This document shows, piece after piece, positions 46,901 through 59,087 of a stretch of 64,000 nt of DNA. This DNA comes from Phoronis australis (lineage: Eukaryota; Phoronida; Phoronidae): NCBI GenBank assembly GCA_002633005.1, contig NMRA01000005.1, forward strand, positions 637,699-701,698, read 5' to 3'. The position numbers and the translations under genes are program-made. The notes under the pieces were generated by a model. That model saw only the letters and a program-made list of their open reading frames with translations. It searched no databases and was not told where the DNA came from. Numbering within the stretch: the stretch's first letter is position 1; every line of letters begins with the position of its first letter.

Positions 46901-49900
46901 TGGCTCTTTCGATTGTTTTGATGCACGCTCAGCCACGGCATTGCAATTTTTTAAATTGCTTGGTAAAGCCTTTATGCCCAATCCCTAATTTTTGAGCTCC
47001 CCAATTTAAGCCCTTGTGCATTAACCAAGACGAGTGGTGTATAGTGTTTGTGTGCTTATGTTTCATGGTATTACCTAATTACCTTGGCATTCTTATTGGG
47101 TCCATGTTGGCTCTTGTGAGGTTTTTACGGTTATTCAAACATAAAAATTATTAGAAGAACAATCACCAATTGAAAATTGTTTCTTACAGAATCTCGATTC
47201 CCAGATTTTGGTATGCATTCGAGATGTGGTGAAGTTTCTGCTGGAAAGAGAGTATTTACGGGTAAATAGTTTTTACTTGGCGGAATTCTTCCACCAAGTA
47301 TGTTGGTCTGACAAGTTTTTTTTTTCTTTTTTTGTTTGTTCGCTCTCTACAGGTCACAATTTTCGTCCGATTTTCACGAAATTTGCACACAACGTGTAGA
47401 TCGGGAACTGCTAGAACGCTATTGTTTTTGGTCATGATCGGATACAAAATGGCGGACGTGGCGGCCATTTTGTATGCGATTTCACAGTCAAATACTCGTA
47501 GAGGCTGCATTTTTCGACCTACATGGCTGAAAATCGGTACGAATATACTAGAACGCATGTGCTACAATTGTGCAGAAAATCGTTGACTTCCGGTTAAAGA
47601 TGGCGGAAATATTGGACGTGGCACATGCGCACCCCGAAATATGGCCAAAAACGTTTTCTCCTGTAGAGGGCGTATTTGCAAACGAATTACTTTCAAACTG
47701 GTCACGTGTTTGTTGAGTTTAATAAGCTTTTATAAAAAATTATTGAACCGGAAATCACTTTCAAGATGGCGGCTGTGGGGCATGTTCACACGGTTTCAAT
47801 CGCTTTGGTGTCGCATTTTTTATGGGAAGAGCAAATGACGTGAATTTTTGCATGTGGATTCCTTGAAGTATGGCCTTTCAAAGAGTCTGCGAGAGCGTAT
47901 TTCTCAGACTTACCGTTTTCGAGTTATTTGACGGCAAATTTTCAATTTTCTCGAAAAATTTTTGGATTTTTGCCAAACTACCACTTTAGATAGAGTTTTG
48001 AACGGGCTTTCAGGAGATATTTTCCATTTTGCGCTGCGACGTCTACTTTTTGAATTATTCGAGATTTTCGGATACCGTTGTTCCTTCGGTCACACGCAGC
48101 TGGCTGGCTTTCAGCTCACTTTGTTTTGGTTATGCCTAGTTGACCCAGACTGACCCAGTCAGCGCTGTCCTACTGCAGACTGGACCGTCATGTTGCGCCA
48201 TCTATTGTTCTTTATTGTGGTTGATTGTATGCTCTCTATTTGATTTCTTCGCTAGTCACATGAATGTTATCGTGTTTGCCAAACTACCACTTTAGATAGA
48301 GTTTTGAACGGGCTTTCATTCTTTATTGTAGTTGATTGTATGCTCTCTATTTGATTTCTACGCTAGTCACATGAATGATATCGTGTTCGTCGTCTTTTCG
48401 ATTAATTCCGCCAAGTGTCGCTCCTCCAAGCGCTCTCGTTTTATTTTTTGTTGTTAAGGATTCACTGCATTGAAAATGTCTGGATTTTGGCTCAATACCT
48501 TATCAATCAAAGATTAATAGACCTAATGCATTGAAGAGATTTGTGAATTAAAACTAAGGGAGATCTTTAGACCTCAACAAAATTCTTTTTTATGCAAATT
48601 ACATCATTATATCCACACAAAACAGGAAAATTTCTTTCATAATGAACCCAAAATTAAGTGTATAATCATTGGAGCAAAGGTTTACTGGCTTGGATTTGAG
48701 TTAAAGTTTGATTTTAATTTTAAAATATGAACATGTTTCCAGTTACCACCTTCATTCAGACAAAAAACAGTCAAAATTCTAGATAATTAGCAAAAATCTT
48801 CCATTCTCCAGATCAAACCATGAAGTCCAAGAATGTCTTTGATTGTTTTTACGTCATTGTTTTGACATCCTGTGCTAGGGTTTGATGAAAATATTTTTCA
48901 GGCAAATGATGCATACTTAGAAATGGCCATTGGCAATGCTCCCTGGCCCATAGGTGTCACTATGGTTGGAATTCACGCTCGTACTGGACGTGAAAAAATT
49001 CATGACAAAAATGTGGCTCATGTTCTAAATGACGAGACGCAACGAAAGTACATACAGGTGAGTCGAATGAATGCATGGTCTTGTAAAGTCCAGCATAATG
49101 ATTTGACTGTTAAGTGATAACCTATCTGTCACTATTATGATTTGGAACCACAAATAGGAATACAAAAAATGCAGTCACATCACATTTTCAAACATTTTGC
49201 AAGTCTTGGATTTTTCTCCAATTCAGGTAACCACGGAGGCAATTTAGCACTTTAAATTTTTACAAAACCACTGTTTGGATCAGTGGGTTTGCTCCAAAAA
49301 TGATTGTACCCATTGTATGCTCCCAAGTTGGTGACAGGGATTATGACTGACCGGGTCCATAGTCGTTCACATAATAATTCCGTCATTTTGACAATAAAGA
49401 TGTATACCCATCACAGTACACAATGTTCATCCCCAAGGACAGTGTAAGTGTTTTCCTATTCTTTCTAATTTAGGTTAGCCAGCAGAGAATAAAAATTTTT
49501 TAACAAAAAAGACTGCATTCCACATGTTGAATTTTGCATTGTTCATCATAGGCAGATCCAGGGGTCAAAGAGTCCAGACCCACCTTTTCCTTGACTTTAG
49601 TAATGTTAAATCTAGAAATTTCAAATTGTTGACTTGGACCCCCTTTTTAAAAAAATCCTTGATATGCCTCACCCCTTTTAAAACATCCTGGACCATCCCT
49701 GTTCATTGCATGATTGTTCTTTATGTCTGAAGAAATAAAATGCATTCATTAAGTACACAAAAATTCCAGTTGACTGACACCCAAGTAACCAGTTATTTAC
49801 AGCCACACCGCGTAACTCTGGGTGAACGTTTTTGCAGGATGAGTTAAAAAAGAGGGTGACATCTCATCAATTATCTAGATAAGCACAGAACAATAGAACT

Positions 49901-50071
49901 AAACAAACATGTTTTGTTCGGTGACAATGACTGGTGTTTATTTCGAGGTCAATTTCTCTAGAGCTGCCTCTATTTTATTCGCAGGGTTTGAAGCGGCTGA
50001 TGACCAAATGTCAGGATTTATTCCCCACAGATCCCTCTAGGATGGTCAACTACCAGAGGCCAAAGGAGTGA
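43905..50071 (+). CDS. PRPF18: Pre-mRNA-splicing factor 18
   Basis: Eight exons, all phase 0: 43905-43967, 44231-44335, 44620-44829, 45150-45362, 46089-46229, 47190-47261, 48902-49057 and 49985-50071; 348 aa (human 342). It starts [17 protein letters not shown]. Exon 3 holds the splicing-factor motif ([40 protein letters not shown]), and exons 5-8 the helical Prp18 domain, with the highly conserved loop [20 protein letters not shown] and then [23 protein letters not shown]18 is a U5 snRNP-associated factor that works with SLU7 in the second catalytic step of splicing. It is head-to-head with the EEP gene. AATAAA follows at 50317-50322. The 1.14-kb repeat in intron 6 begins 13 bp after the donor. 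Confidence 0.97.
47275..48416. mobile_element. 1.14-kb inverted-repeat element in PRPF18 intron 6
   Basis: Perfect 13-bp inverted termini acttggcggaatt (47275-47287) and aattccgccaagt (48404-48416). Inside, a 41-bp segment at 47972-48012 is repeated exactly at 48278-48318, and a ~68-bp segment at 48208 recurs at 48319 with three differences. An acaaaatggcgg/ccattttgt palindrome lies near 47444-47473. No transposase is encoded, so it is a non-autonomous element. Confidence 0.65.
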
Positions 50072-50316
50072 TAGATGTTAGCTGAAGTGCGATGTTTGGA
50101 AAGTCGTTATGCCTTGATCAAATTCTCCCTGCTGTTGGGAATTTTTGGACTACTATAATAAGTAGAACTGTATGCTATTGGCCACTTGATTGTCATAAGA
50201 AAATCAGCGTTTTTCAAGGCACCCTGCACTTCGTCAATAGATTTGTAGAAGAACCACAGACATCGGTTCTCATTATCACAATCACCATGACCTAACAGTG
50301 ATAAAACACTGGCCGA

Positions 50317-50322
50317 AATAAA
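50317..50322 (+). terminator. Probable PRPF18 poly(A) signal
   Basis: AATAAA on the coding strand, about 246 bp after the stop codon. Confidence 0.5.
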
Positions 50323-50566
50323 TTGCAATTTGTTACCCTGAAGCTATTGAGTTTGGCTTCTGAAATTGAATTCCTTGTGAAAAGTGAGGTTGGGATCATT
50401 TTGCTCAAAGAAATGTAACAAAAGTTAGTCAAAAACGGTGTAATTGGATTTGGTTTGTTGACCAACATTTCTATCTTGATAGGCCTGCTCATCTTTCTGT
50501 AGTCATCATGATATACAGTGTATAATTGGATTGGGAGTCATGATGTGAGGACTGACTCTATGTACT

Positions 50567-50722
50567 CAAGAGCGGATCCAGGATTTTGAGTTAGGGGGGC
50601 CAAGACAGAGTATTAGCCAGGATTTTGCTCGTCAGACATTCGCACCACCGATGTGCCAAATGGAATATGGGAGGATTTTAGGGGGGGCATGGCCTCCTTG
50701 GACCCCCTTAAATCCGCCACTG
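50567..50722 (+). mobile_element. MITE family A, copy 5
   Basis: Ends caagagcggatccagg and taaatccgccactg; perfect 5-bp target duplication gtact (50562-50566 and 50723-50727). Confidence 0.9.
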
Positions 50723-51179
50723 GTACTGCACAAGATCTTCAGTCTGTTGAGTTCGAGAAGAACAAATAAAATGTTTTTATGGAGTTTAATCCATAAGAGT
50801 AACTGTCCGATTGTAAATGTAGACAGCAGTAAAATACATGAATTCAGCATGGACATGTTAGTTCTGTTCATTCTCAAGGACAAACTAAACTGAGTAAAAG
50901 CTTGTGAAAACCACAATGTGCTAGTATCGAATAAACACGTGTCCCAATAGTCTTCAGGCTTTATGCACTTTTCTCCGCTACATGGTTTGGCTTTTGCAAG
51001 TGGGGCCATCAAAGTAGGACTTTTATGGTTTTATGGAAAAACTCAAAAAATATATGAAATGATGCAACAGCATTTTTCCAGATTTCATTTTGAGCATTTA
51101 TATCTGGTCATGTTACTGGTGCTGCTGTTTTGGTATGAATGTTCCTTTGTTAGCAAAATTTTATTGAATTACACGGTCA

Positions 51180-51402
51180 CCATGCGCGCACCCAGCCTTT
51201 AATATGGGGGGCTCGAATTTCTGACGATGTGGATCTTTTGCTGACAAAAAAGGCTGCAAGACTAAAAAACGGGGTACCACCTTCAGAACTGTGAACTGTG
51301 CGTCTGTGCCTTTTTGGTGGACTCGTTTTCTGGGACTTTTTGTTTCTCTGTGACGGACTTTTTTGCCCACTTAGCCAAATGTGGCCCCCTTGGGTGCTCG
51401 CC
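51180..51402 (-). mobile_element. Inverted-repeat element family B, copy 3
   Basis: Starts ccatgcgcgcacccag and ends cttgggtgctcgcc, with the internal landmarks of the family in reverse (ggggggctcgaat, tttttgtttctctgtgacgg, ttttgcccacttagcc). Confidence 0.8.
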
Positions 51403-51746
51403 TAGTCACGTGACCAATAGCAGATTATTATAAAGTAAAAAAATGAAATTCTACAGACTTTGTATGTTTAGGAAATATATAGGTTTTCCGTCGAGTTAAA
51501 TTTTATTTTGTAGTTCAGTGGCTGAAAGCACAGAATTGCCGATAAAGTCCTCCATTATCTCATTGCTAGGCCTACTTGCTACCTTCCGGGCATATGTTAC
51601 TCAGGCCGATTAAAAAGTCTGTGTCCGGTTTCGAATCCGACAAATTCCTCCTCACTGAATCCAATAAATACGTTTTACAAGGTACCTCATTCTTGTGTAA
51701 CTTTGCTATTTTAGTCACAAAAATGGCTTTTATCAGAATAGCTCAC

Positions 51747-52899
51747 TTGCGAGTTTCTCGCTAGTCACTGTGACGTCACCGGAAAGGGGGCAAAACCCGC
51801 CATATTGCTCTTGTTTTGCCCCGAGTCTTTGCTACACACGCTAAAACTTACTGGAGTTCTTATGGTGAATTTTACGCTTAAAACGTTAAAACAACTTAAG
51901 ATATGGTAGATGGGTCGTGGAATAACTGTGAATAGACGAAGAAAATGTGACCTTGTTATGTTGTGCGAAGCTGTGAACGGACTGAAATTGGAACTTAACC
52001 CGCTCTAGGCCTGAATGGCGCAGGCATACAGGGGCGATAGTGTATCCCCATAAAAAGATATTCACTTCAAAATACAGCAAATAAAATCAAATGAAACATG
52101 CATATGTGCACATGAAGTTATAATTAACACATACCCTGACTCTGGACACAATTTAGTCTACAAATAACTTGAGCATATTCATGAAAACCTCGCGGTTCTC
52201 TCGAGTTTCTCTCACTAAAGAGCCGCCATTTTGAGGAAGTTACGTGAAATCACGCCTGTTGACGAACAAAAAGTCCAAGGGACACAAATCTTACAAATTT
52301 CACTTGATATTTTCTCATGCTATTTTGCAAGTGTCACGCGCCAGGTCACGCGCCAGATCTCGCGCTTCGCTCAGTCTCGCGCTAGCCTTTGCCTCATACT
52401 CACCTGACTCAGCTGAAATACTTGATTGTGGTAATCGCGCACGCGGACAAAGTTGACAGTAACCACAAAGTGGAGTTGGAATTCTTCGCCTAATTCACCT
52501 GAATTCCCGTATATATGCTTCATCGAAGATATGTTTAGAAGCAGAAAGAGTCAATGAAGAAAGTAAGAGACTTTTAGGTGCTAATTTTAGGTGTAGAATG
52601 TATTTTCGACGAGGTGAAAACTTTATCAGTGAGCGGATTTCGCCTACCGGCCATTTAAAATACACGGGACAAAATTAGTACAGAACGCGATAGAACTTTT
52701 GTTGTAGTGCGAATCTGAAGTTCATTTGCCATAACAGCAATGCTCTTGGACATTTTTCGAACTAAACGGCTAAAAACTCGAAGACAATAACAGAATACAC
52801 TCTGCTGGGCAAATGACCAAACGGCAAGCTTTTGCCCCACTTCCCGTGACGTCACAGTTAAGTCTCACATAATCTCGCGTTATTGTTATAAACTCGCAA
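51747..52899. mobile_element. Candidate 1.15-kb inverted-repeat element with TGACGTCAC arms
   Basis: Outer ends ttgcgagttt (51747-51756) and aaactcgcaa (52890-52899) are exact reverse complements. Nested inside are actgtgacgtcac and its reverse complement gtgacgtcacagt (52846-52858), and then ggggcaaaa against ttttgcccc. The ordered, nested matches argue against chance. The interior has a short tandem cacgcgccag/tctcgcgct motif near 52335-52385 and no coding frame. Confidence 0.6.
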
Positions 52900-55800
52900 A
52901 AGGCCTATTTCACTGTCTGACATCAGGTTTTTCAAGCGCCGTTGCACACCGCGAATGGAAACGCAATATTGAAAAGTCGACTACCGTATGAAATGAAGGA
53001 GATCACCTAGTATTAGAATTCACATTCTCAGCAAGTCCATGAGTACTCTAGCTGTGAAAAGAAAAAATTCAGGGGGTCAAGAGGTCATCTTGAAAATTAT
53101 ATCGATGACTGAAAAAAGCAGTCCAGTTCCTGGTGGTTGGGGAAAATGATACAGAGTGTTTCCCAAAAATGTACACACTTCAACGCCTGAAGTTCAGTCC
53201 TTGTGGATCCCTGAGATTCTACGCGGCCCTCCATTGCTCAATACTAGAGAAAAGAAAAACACCAAGGAAGTACAAAGACAACCTTTCCAAGCAATGAGTT
53301 TAATTTTATTTATTTAAGGACTTTTGAAACTTTTTTCGATCTACGATTTGTGAGCCTGAATTTCATCAAGTCTTTAAGAGTTATTTTAGATACGCAAAAA
53401 ACTTCTTAAGTGTACTTTAGTATTGGAGGATCGGATAACAGAGGTTTTTCCAACTTCAGGCTGCAATTAAATTTACTGAAATATCATTTCTTAGCCGACG
53501 ATTAGCTTCTAATTGTCAAAATCATCTATGAATCTATTGATTTTCGTAGATATATAAATAAGTAAAATAGAAACCAACGAATTTGCTTATCAAAACGAAA
53601 TTTTATAAGCAATTTCCGCAGGTATGCTCGCAGATTTTTGACGGATAACCGGGAAAACATGAGAGATGGGGCATTCGTGTATTTTTGCTCATTTCAGAGG
53701 TACATGTGCCTATAACGGTTCACGAGGTAAATTTGAACTCCACTGAAATCATTGTTTATGATTGCGAGAGTTCTTTGAGTACCCCTTTTCGACATGTACG
53801 CGGTCATCAGAAGTAGTAGCATAGACAACAGTGTTTTCCACGTGGAAATTCCTTACAAACAAACCATAGTAACCATGCACGCACCCAGGGGGGCTCGCAC
53901 GAACCCCTCCCCCCATTTGGCGAAGTGGGCAAAAAGGTCCACCACAGAGAAACAGAAAGTCCTAGAAAAGCGAGATAAAAGTCCACTAAAAAGGCAGAAA
54001 GGCAGGAAATCGGCGGGAATGCTCAATTCATAGCTCTGGTCGTAGTACCCCGTTTGATCCCCGTTTTTAGTAAAAGGTCCGCATTCTCAAAAATTCGAGA
54101 CCATTATAATTTTTGGCTTGTTGCGCGCATGGAAACCATCTTCAAAAGAGGTACTATTCTTGTGATACAACGGGAAACAGTAACATTATTTTATAACTAA
54201 CCATCGGAAATAGTCCTTTTGTGTAATTCACAAATAGTGTTCTTCACGTTCTTCAAAATTCCACCCCTTCGACGGCGGTCAATCCTATTGTATTTTGTTC
54301 ACATTTTTGGTTGTTTGGGTCGAATGTCTTGATACTGCTATGCTGGGCACGAATGTTTTGTATTTTTTGATGAATTTGGAATCTCCAATTCCCTCGTGAA
54401 TACTTGGCAATGTCAGATTTACATGTATAGAAGGACAAAGGGACATTTTCCCCGAACTGCCTCACCGAGAGAGGGCCCCGTCTGAAATGGGACACCTTAA
54501 GATGAAAGGCTAAACATCATTAAGCTTGGAAAACGAGTCACAGTTCATTCCACCGTCTTGTTGTCACAAAACGATGCAGGAAGTGACCTTCAACATGAAA
54601 GCCGGTTGCACGATTTCACAAAAAAAACAGCAAAATGGAGGTAATCGATTTCAACATTAGGCCCTCTCTCCGTGTGCGGCTCCCTTAGAATTTGTCAATA
54701 AAAACACAAAAAGGGTGGACCCTTGAATATCATCAGTATCCTCCTTCAAGGGCGGGGCCCCTAAATATGAAAATGCGTAGCAATTGATGTTACCGGTCAG
54801 GTTATGAATTTTCCTCAAGTGATATACAGATTCGACATAAAAATAAAGCGAATGTTGTCCCCGTTATCCCTTGCCAGAGAGAGGCCTCTGGAAAAACTTG
54901 TTAAATTTAAAAATCCAATAACTTAGTACGCTCCGCAAGAGCTTCACCGACTTTACAAATTTTCTCGATTTTTCGAAATATATGTACAAGTATGAATGAT
55001 TAGGTGCACATTTTCAAGTGCGTTTAGACGACCTGTGCTGCAAAAGCGGAGACCCTAACAATGTCCTGACCAGGGTCCTCAAAAAGTAAACCCTGCACAG
55101 CTGTTAAATGTTCTCTTAGAATTTTCTCTCTTATCCGTATTTCGCACTCTCTCTTTTCTCTGCTGTCCCCGGCATCACACCTATGTCGGTTGCCACGGTT
55201 TAACTCCTACACCTGAAAATTTTTGGGGGGCCGTGTCCCCCCCAACACCCCCCCCTCGCTTCCTACGGCCCTGAGTTGGTGTCGTATTTTGACGTTCTGA
55301 ACGTTATCTAATTTGAAATATGATTCAAGTATGTTTTACCATTTTCTTTATTTTTTTAAAACAAAATGTTCAAATACAACACATTACTCCTTGCTCCCCA
55401 TTCACACTCACTCCCACAGACAAATATTTTCAAAAATAGTAAAACATTTCTTAATAAAAACATCGTAGCATTTAGAATATCATTAAAGTGTCTACTATAA
55501 CAACACTTCATCAAATGAGTATTAAAACATGCTCAACAACTTTATACATTAAATTGAAAACGTGTAAGGATGGACTGTATGCGAGTTTACAAGATACGTT
55601 GCACTCAAGCTTTCAAACATAGTAAAATTGTACATTTATCTCAAATTAAAAAGGCAAGGGTATACTGAATGTAAGAAGTTCCATGAATTATGATTTTCTT
55701 TGAGTCACCTAAGGCTATATTATAGCTTCCTTTCCGACTTAGTTGACAACAGATCACTGCTTAAGCACTTTCAATTAAACTTGCGTCACCTTTAAAACAA

Positions 55801-55972
55801 CCACTTAAAAGGTTTACATAATGAATTTCACTTATGGTAATATATTTACACAAATGACACTGCTGTCATAATAAATTATATTTAAATCGCCCCACATCAT
55901 TGCCACTCTGCAACGGGCTTCCTAAAACAATTTGTCAGTAACGTAAACTGTATAAAACTGCACAATGCCCCT
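52900..55972. other. Intergenic, repeats but no gene seen
   Basis: Apart from the family B element at 53873-54132 I find no exons. TTTATT at 55347-55352 (AATAAA on the minus strand) may be the MEIG1 poly(A) signal, implying a ~620-nt 3' UTR. Confidence 0.45.
53873..54132 (+). mobile_element. Inverted-repeat element family B, copy 4 (most complete)
   Basis: Bounded by ccatgcacgcacccag and gcgcgcatgg, which are inverted. Contains catttggcgaagtgggcaaa, agagaaacagaaagtcc, aaaagtccactaaaaagg, attcatagctct and agtaaaaggtccgcat in order, matching all other copies. Confidence 0.82.
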
Positions 55973-57569
55973 TTAATAGACATATAACTTTGTTTTGTGG
56001 ACGTCTTTGTCTAAGCATTCACGCTCTTTGTTGAAGTAATAGAAGCAGCCATCTTTTCGCTCTATCTTTTTGACATATCCGTTATGTGGCCATCTATCAA
56101 CCTGCAAATAAAAGAAACCAAATAAAGGGTAATATTTTGCTTTCAACAACATGTTTAATCTAAATTCCATCCATGGACCATAAAATATGGAAAAATTCTT
56201 CCATTTGGGGTGACAAAGATTGAAATGGAAGTTTAAATTTTCTCTAGATTGTCAGTCTAGTGCTCTTACCACTGAAATACTGCGGACCGATATCTGTTTG
56301 CAGCCAACTGTTATGTAAATATTTCACTATTGGCCAACCTCAACGTCTACACAAGGGTGGATACCGGAGTTTTAGTTGGGGGGGGGGGNCAGGGAAGAGT
56401 ATTAGCCAGGATTTTGCCGGTGAGACATTCACACCCCCGAACTGGCAAATAGAATCTGGGAAAGTTTTAGGGGGGGCCATGGTCCCTTTGGCCCCCCTCT
56501 AAATCCGCCACTGCTATATATAATTTTCCTGATTCTGAAGCTGGTTATTTCTAAAGTTCCACTGTCACTGCACTGAATGTGTAACAGAGTTCAACAACTG
56601 GTTCTGATGGTCACCATAGTCTATAACTCACAAATGATTAGTTCAGTCATAGCTACAGTGAAACTTCCACAAGCTGGATATTCAAATATTAAGTAAGATC
56701 TTTGCTTAAAGCAGCCATATACCTGCACCTTTCATTATGAGATTGGTATGAAATTGCTCCTTAGTTAATGTGGAGAGGGTTTCCAGACTTCAGAATCACT
56801 AACAATCCGTTACTGCTTGAAATCAGGCCTTACAATTAATTTGGCTTCTAATATGTCATCTTATGCGTTGAGTAGCTTTTAACCAGTAATATGAACTGTC
56901 AGTTCTTTGCAAACCTAGGAATCCCTTAATTTTCATCGGAGCAAAGAACAACTTGAGACCATGCAATTTTATTATGACAAGTGGTCCAAATGAAAAGCTT
57001 ATTTGTTTCTGCATGGACAGAACACTGGCTCCAACTCATCAGACAAAGTTTTGCTGTTCCGTTGTCCCTGTTTGTGAATGCAGCCCTCCAGACAAGCCAG
57101 ATTTCATTTCCCTCTGATAAATGCTCTTGGTAATGTGATTCAATCCAAGAGGGTTTTACTAGGTTTACTACCCTAATCAGTTCATAGTTTCTAGCTCAAG
57201 GAGAAGTAGCAGAACCTGGGCAGCATCTTTCATGCAGCCCAAATTCAGTGGATGTCCAATTCTCAAACAACATGGCCTCGTTAACAGGGAGGTGTACTCG
57301 ACTATGACAGCCTGTAACTCTGGAATGTCCCATTTAGCGAGTCCACAAGACGAAACTGTACCATTTGCAAGGGTTAAGTGAATTTAATGTAACCCAAACT
57401 GTGGTCCATAAACAGAGTTTACAATGAACCAATCAATGCTTACCTTCTGTGGTTTAATAGAGTTGTATTCATTTTCATCTTTATAGCCAGCTAATTGAAA
57501 GCGATATGCTTCTTCTACTTCTTCACTCCACTGCTTTGGTCGAATCAGTTTTGTAGGTTGAGCAGACAT
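55973..57569 (-). CDS. MEIG1: Meiosis expressed gene 1 protein
   Basis: Two coding exons on the minus strand, 57569-57444 and 56101-55973, phase 0; 84 aa (mammalian MEIG1 is 88). Sequence runs [34 protein letters not shown], then [18 protein letters not shown] and [20 protein letters not shown]. In mammals MEIG1 binds PACRG and carries cargo to the manchette during spermiogenesis. The four residues reported to contact PACRG in mouse (W50, K57, F66, Y68) correspond to W46, K53, F62 and Y64 here and are all kept. An acceptor (ttatttccag) 10 bp before the ATG, at 57581, implies a separate 5' UTR exon. It is divergent from the ACP7-like gene. Confidence 0.95.
56352..56513 (+). mobile_element. MITE family A, copy 6
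   Basis: Ends caagggtggataccgg and taaatccgccactg; flanks ctaca and ctata match at four of five positions. Lies inside the MEIG1 intron, in the opposite orientation to the gene. Confidence 0.85.
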
Positions 57570-58433
57570 TGTGTTACTGTCTGGAAATAATCAGGTAATA
57601 GAATTTTTAAAGCAGATTCGGTACGTTTGTCCATGAACAAAATTGATAAAGAAGGGGTCTAATTTAAGTGCAATGCATTTGCCTATGAAATATGATTTTG
57701 AATGCCGTTTTCAACCTTCCCCACATATTAGCCTAACTACAATGACAGTGAAAATCAAATAATCTTAGGCTGAGTAGTTTTTTGTATGTGTTCCTTAAGT
57801 TTAAAGATCACAAGTGCTAATCAATACGAACAGTCAGTACTAGTACAGTAGTAAGGCGCACGTAAATCTATAATCATATAAATGAGAAATCGTATTCCTC
57901 AAAAATTACAGATTCACAAAGTATATTTATACTGAGCTAACCGATTCTACACTTACATTTGGTATCTTAGCACCGATAGCGAGAAATCGTCCGTACTCCG
58001 ATGAAGTAAGTCTTTGAATGAACCGAACAGTTTAGTACTTCAAACTTTATCGGTGTTTGGAATGTTGCTAGACGATCGGTAAACAAGGGTCGGGACAAAA
58101 TATTCGATCAGACTCGAATCTGATTGGCCAGTCTCCGAAGCTAATACTTTTAGTCTCGATTCCAATCCTCTCTATCTCTCTGTATGGATTCGAGATTATT
58201 ACATGAAATTGTGACCACACGAGGGCGCTGTGTAAGAACGATGACATAAACTGAAGCGAAGGTGTGCCACTCAAATGTTTTATTTTATTCACCTGCCCCA
58301 GTTTGTTTTAAAAATTTGACACTGTTGTGTTGTGTAGGAATTTTGAGTTCTGTATTACTTGTTAAGTCTATTGTTTTGTGCTGTCAATGATATCCAATAG
58401 GCCTAACGTCTGACTTGGATCTGTCACTGATTG

Positions 58434-58543
58434 TAGACGTTTGCGTTGGTTTGACCACAGACACAGTTACCTTTAAGTAGCCCTCTACAATATATGAAAC
58501 TGAATTAAAGGTTAACTTGAAGTCAAACCAACGCAGACGTCTA
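58434..58543. repeat. 110-bp fold-back hairpin
   Basis: The 22-bp arms 58434-58455 and 58522-58543 are reverse complements with one mismatch. Inside, gttacctttaa-like and ttaaaggttaac-like segments pair as well. It lies in the MEIG1-ACP7 intergenic region and looks like a small MITE or a structured transcript. Confidence 0.6.
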
Positions 58544-59087
58544 TGTTTAACTTAAACACTTAATGTTAATTCACATATGTCTGCAAACGTGGATAAATTG
58601 AAGGGAATGTTATTTGTTTGTAATGAGATCTGGCAAAGCTTACTACAACTTTGAAAATATTGGTGGTGATGATGATGTCATTCTATGTGTGAACTCTGCT
58701 AGTTTCCTGAACTGTCGTCACCATTGACCATAAGACATAAGATAAGGTAGATGTGATTTTGAGATTGGAAAGAAATGACTTCAAAATCAAATGACTCACC
58801 AAGTGACTTGGGCCAAGCGTTGCAACTGTACTGACCCTTGAATTATGAGATCTCTTACCAAGTTCAGAAGTTCCTCCTGGCCACAAAGTCAAGACCCAGG
58901 CAGTGACCTGAATCAAAGGTATAATTGACAGAAGGCAGGCTTATGCTTTTACGAATTTAAAATTAAGAATAAACATATGAATTGCATGTTTTACAGATGA
59001 TCTTTTTCCATCAACAGCCGAAATATGAAGGCTTGCTACTGCATCAGTACCACTGAATTCCAATAGGCTGGGTAATCAACCGAAGCC

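Noticed and set aside
47332-47586. 84-aa frame in PRPF18 intron 6
   Set aside because: Lies wholly in the dispersed 1.14-kb element and contains its internal palindrome.
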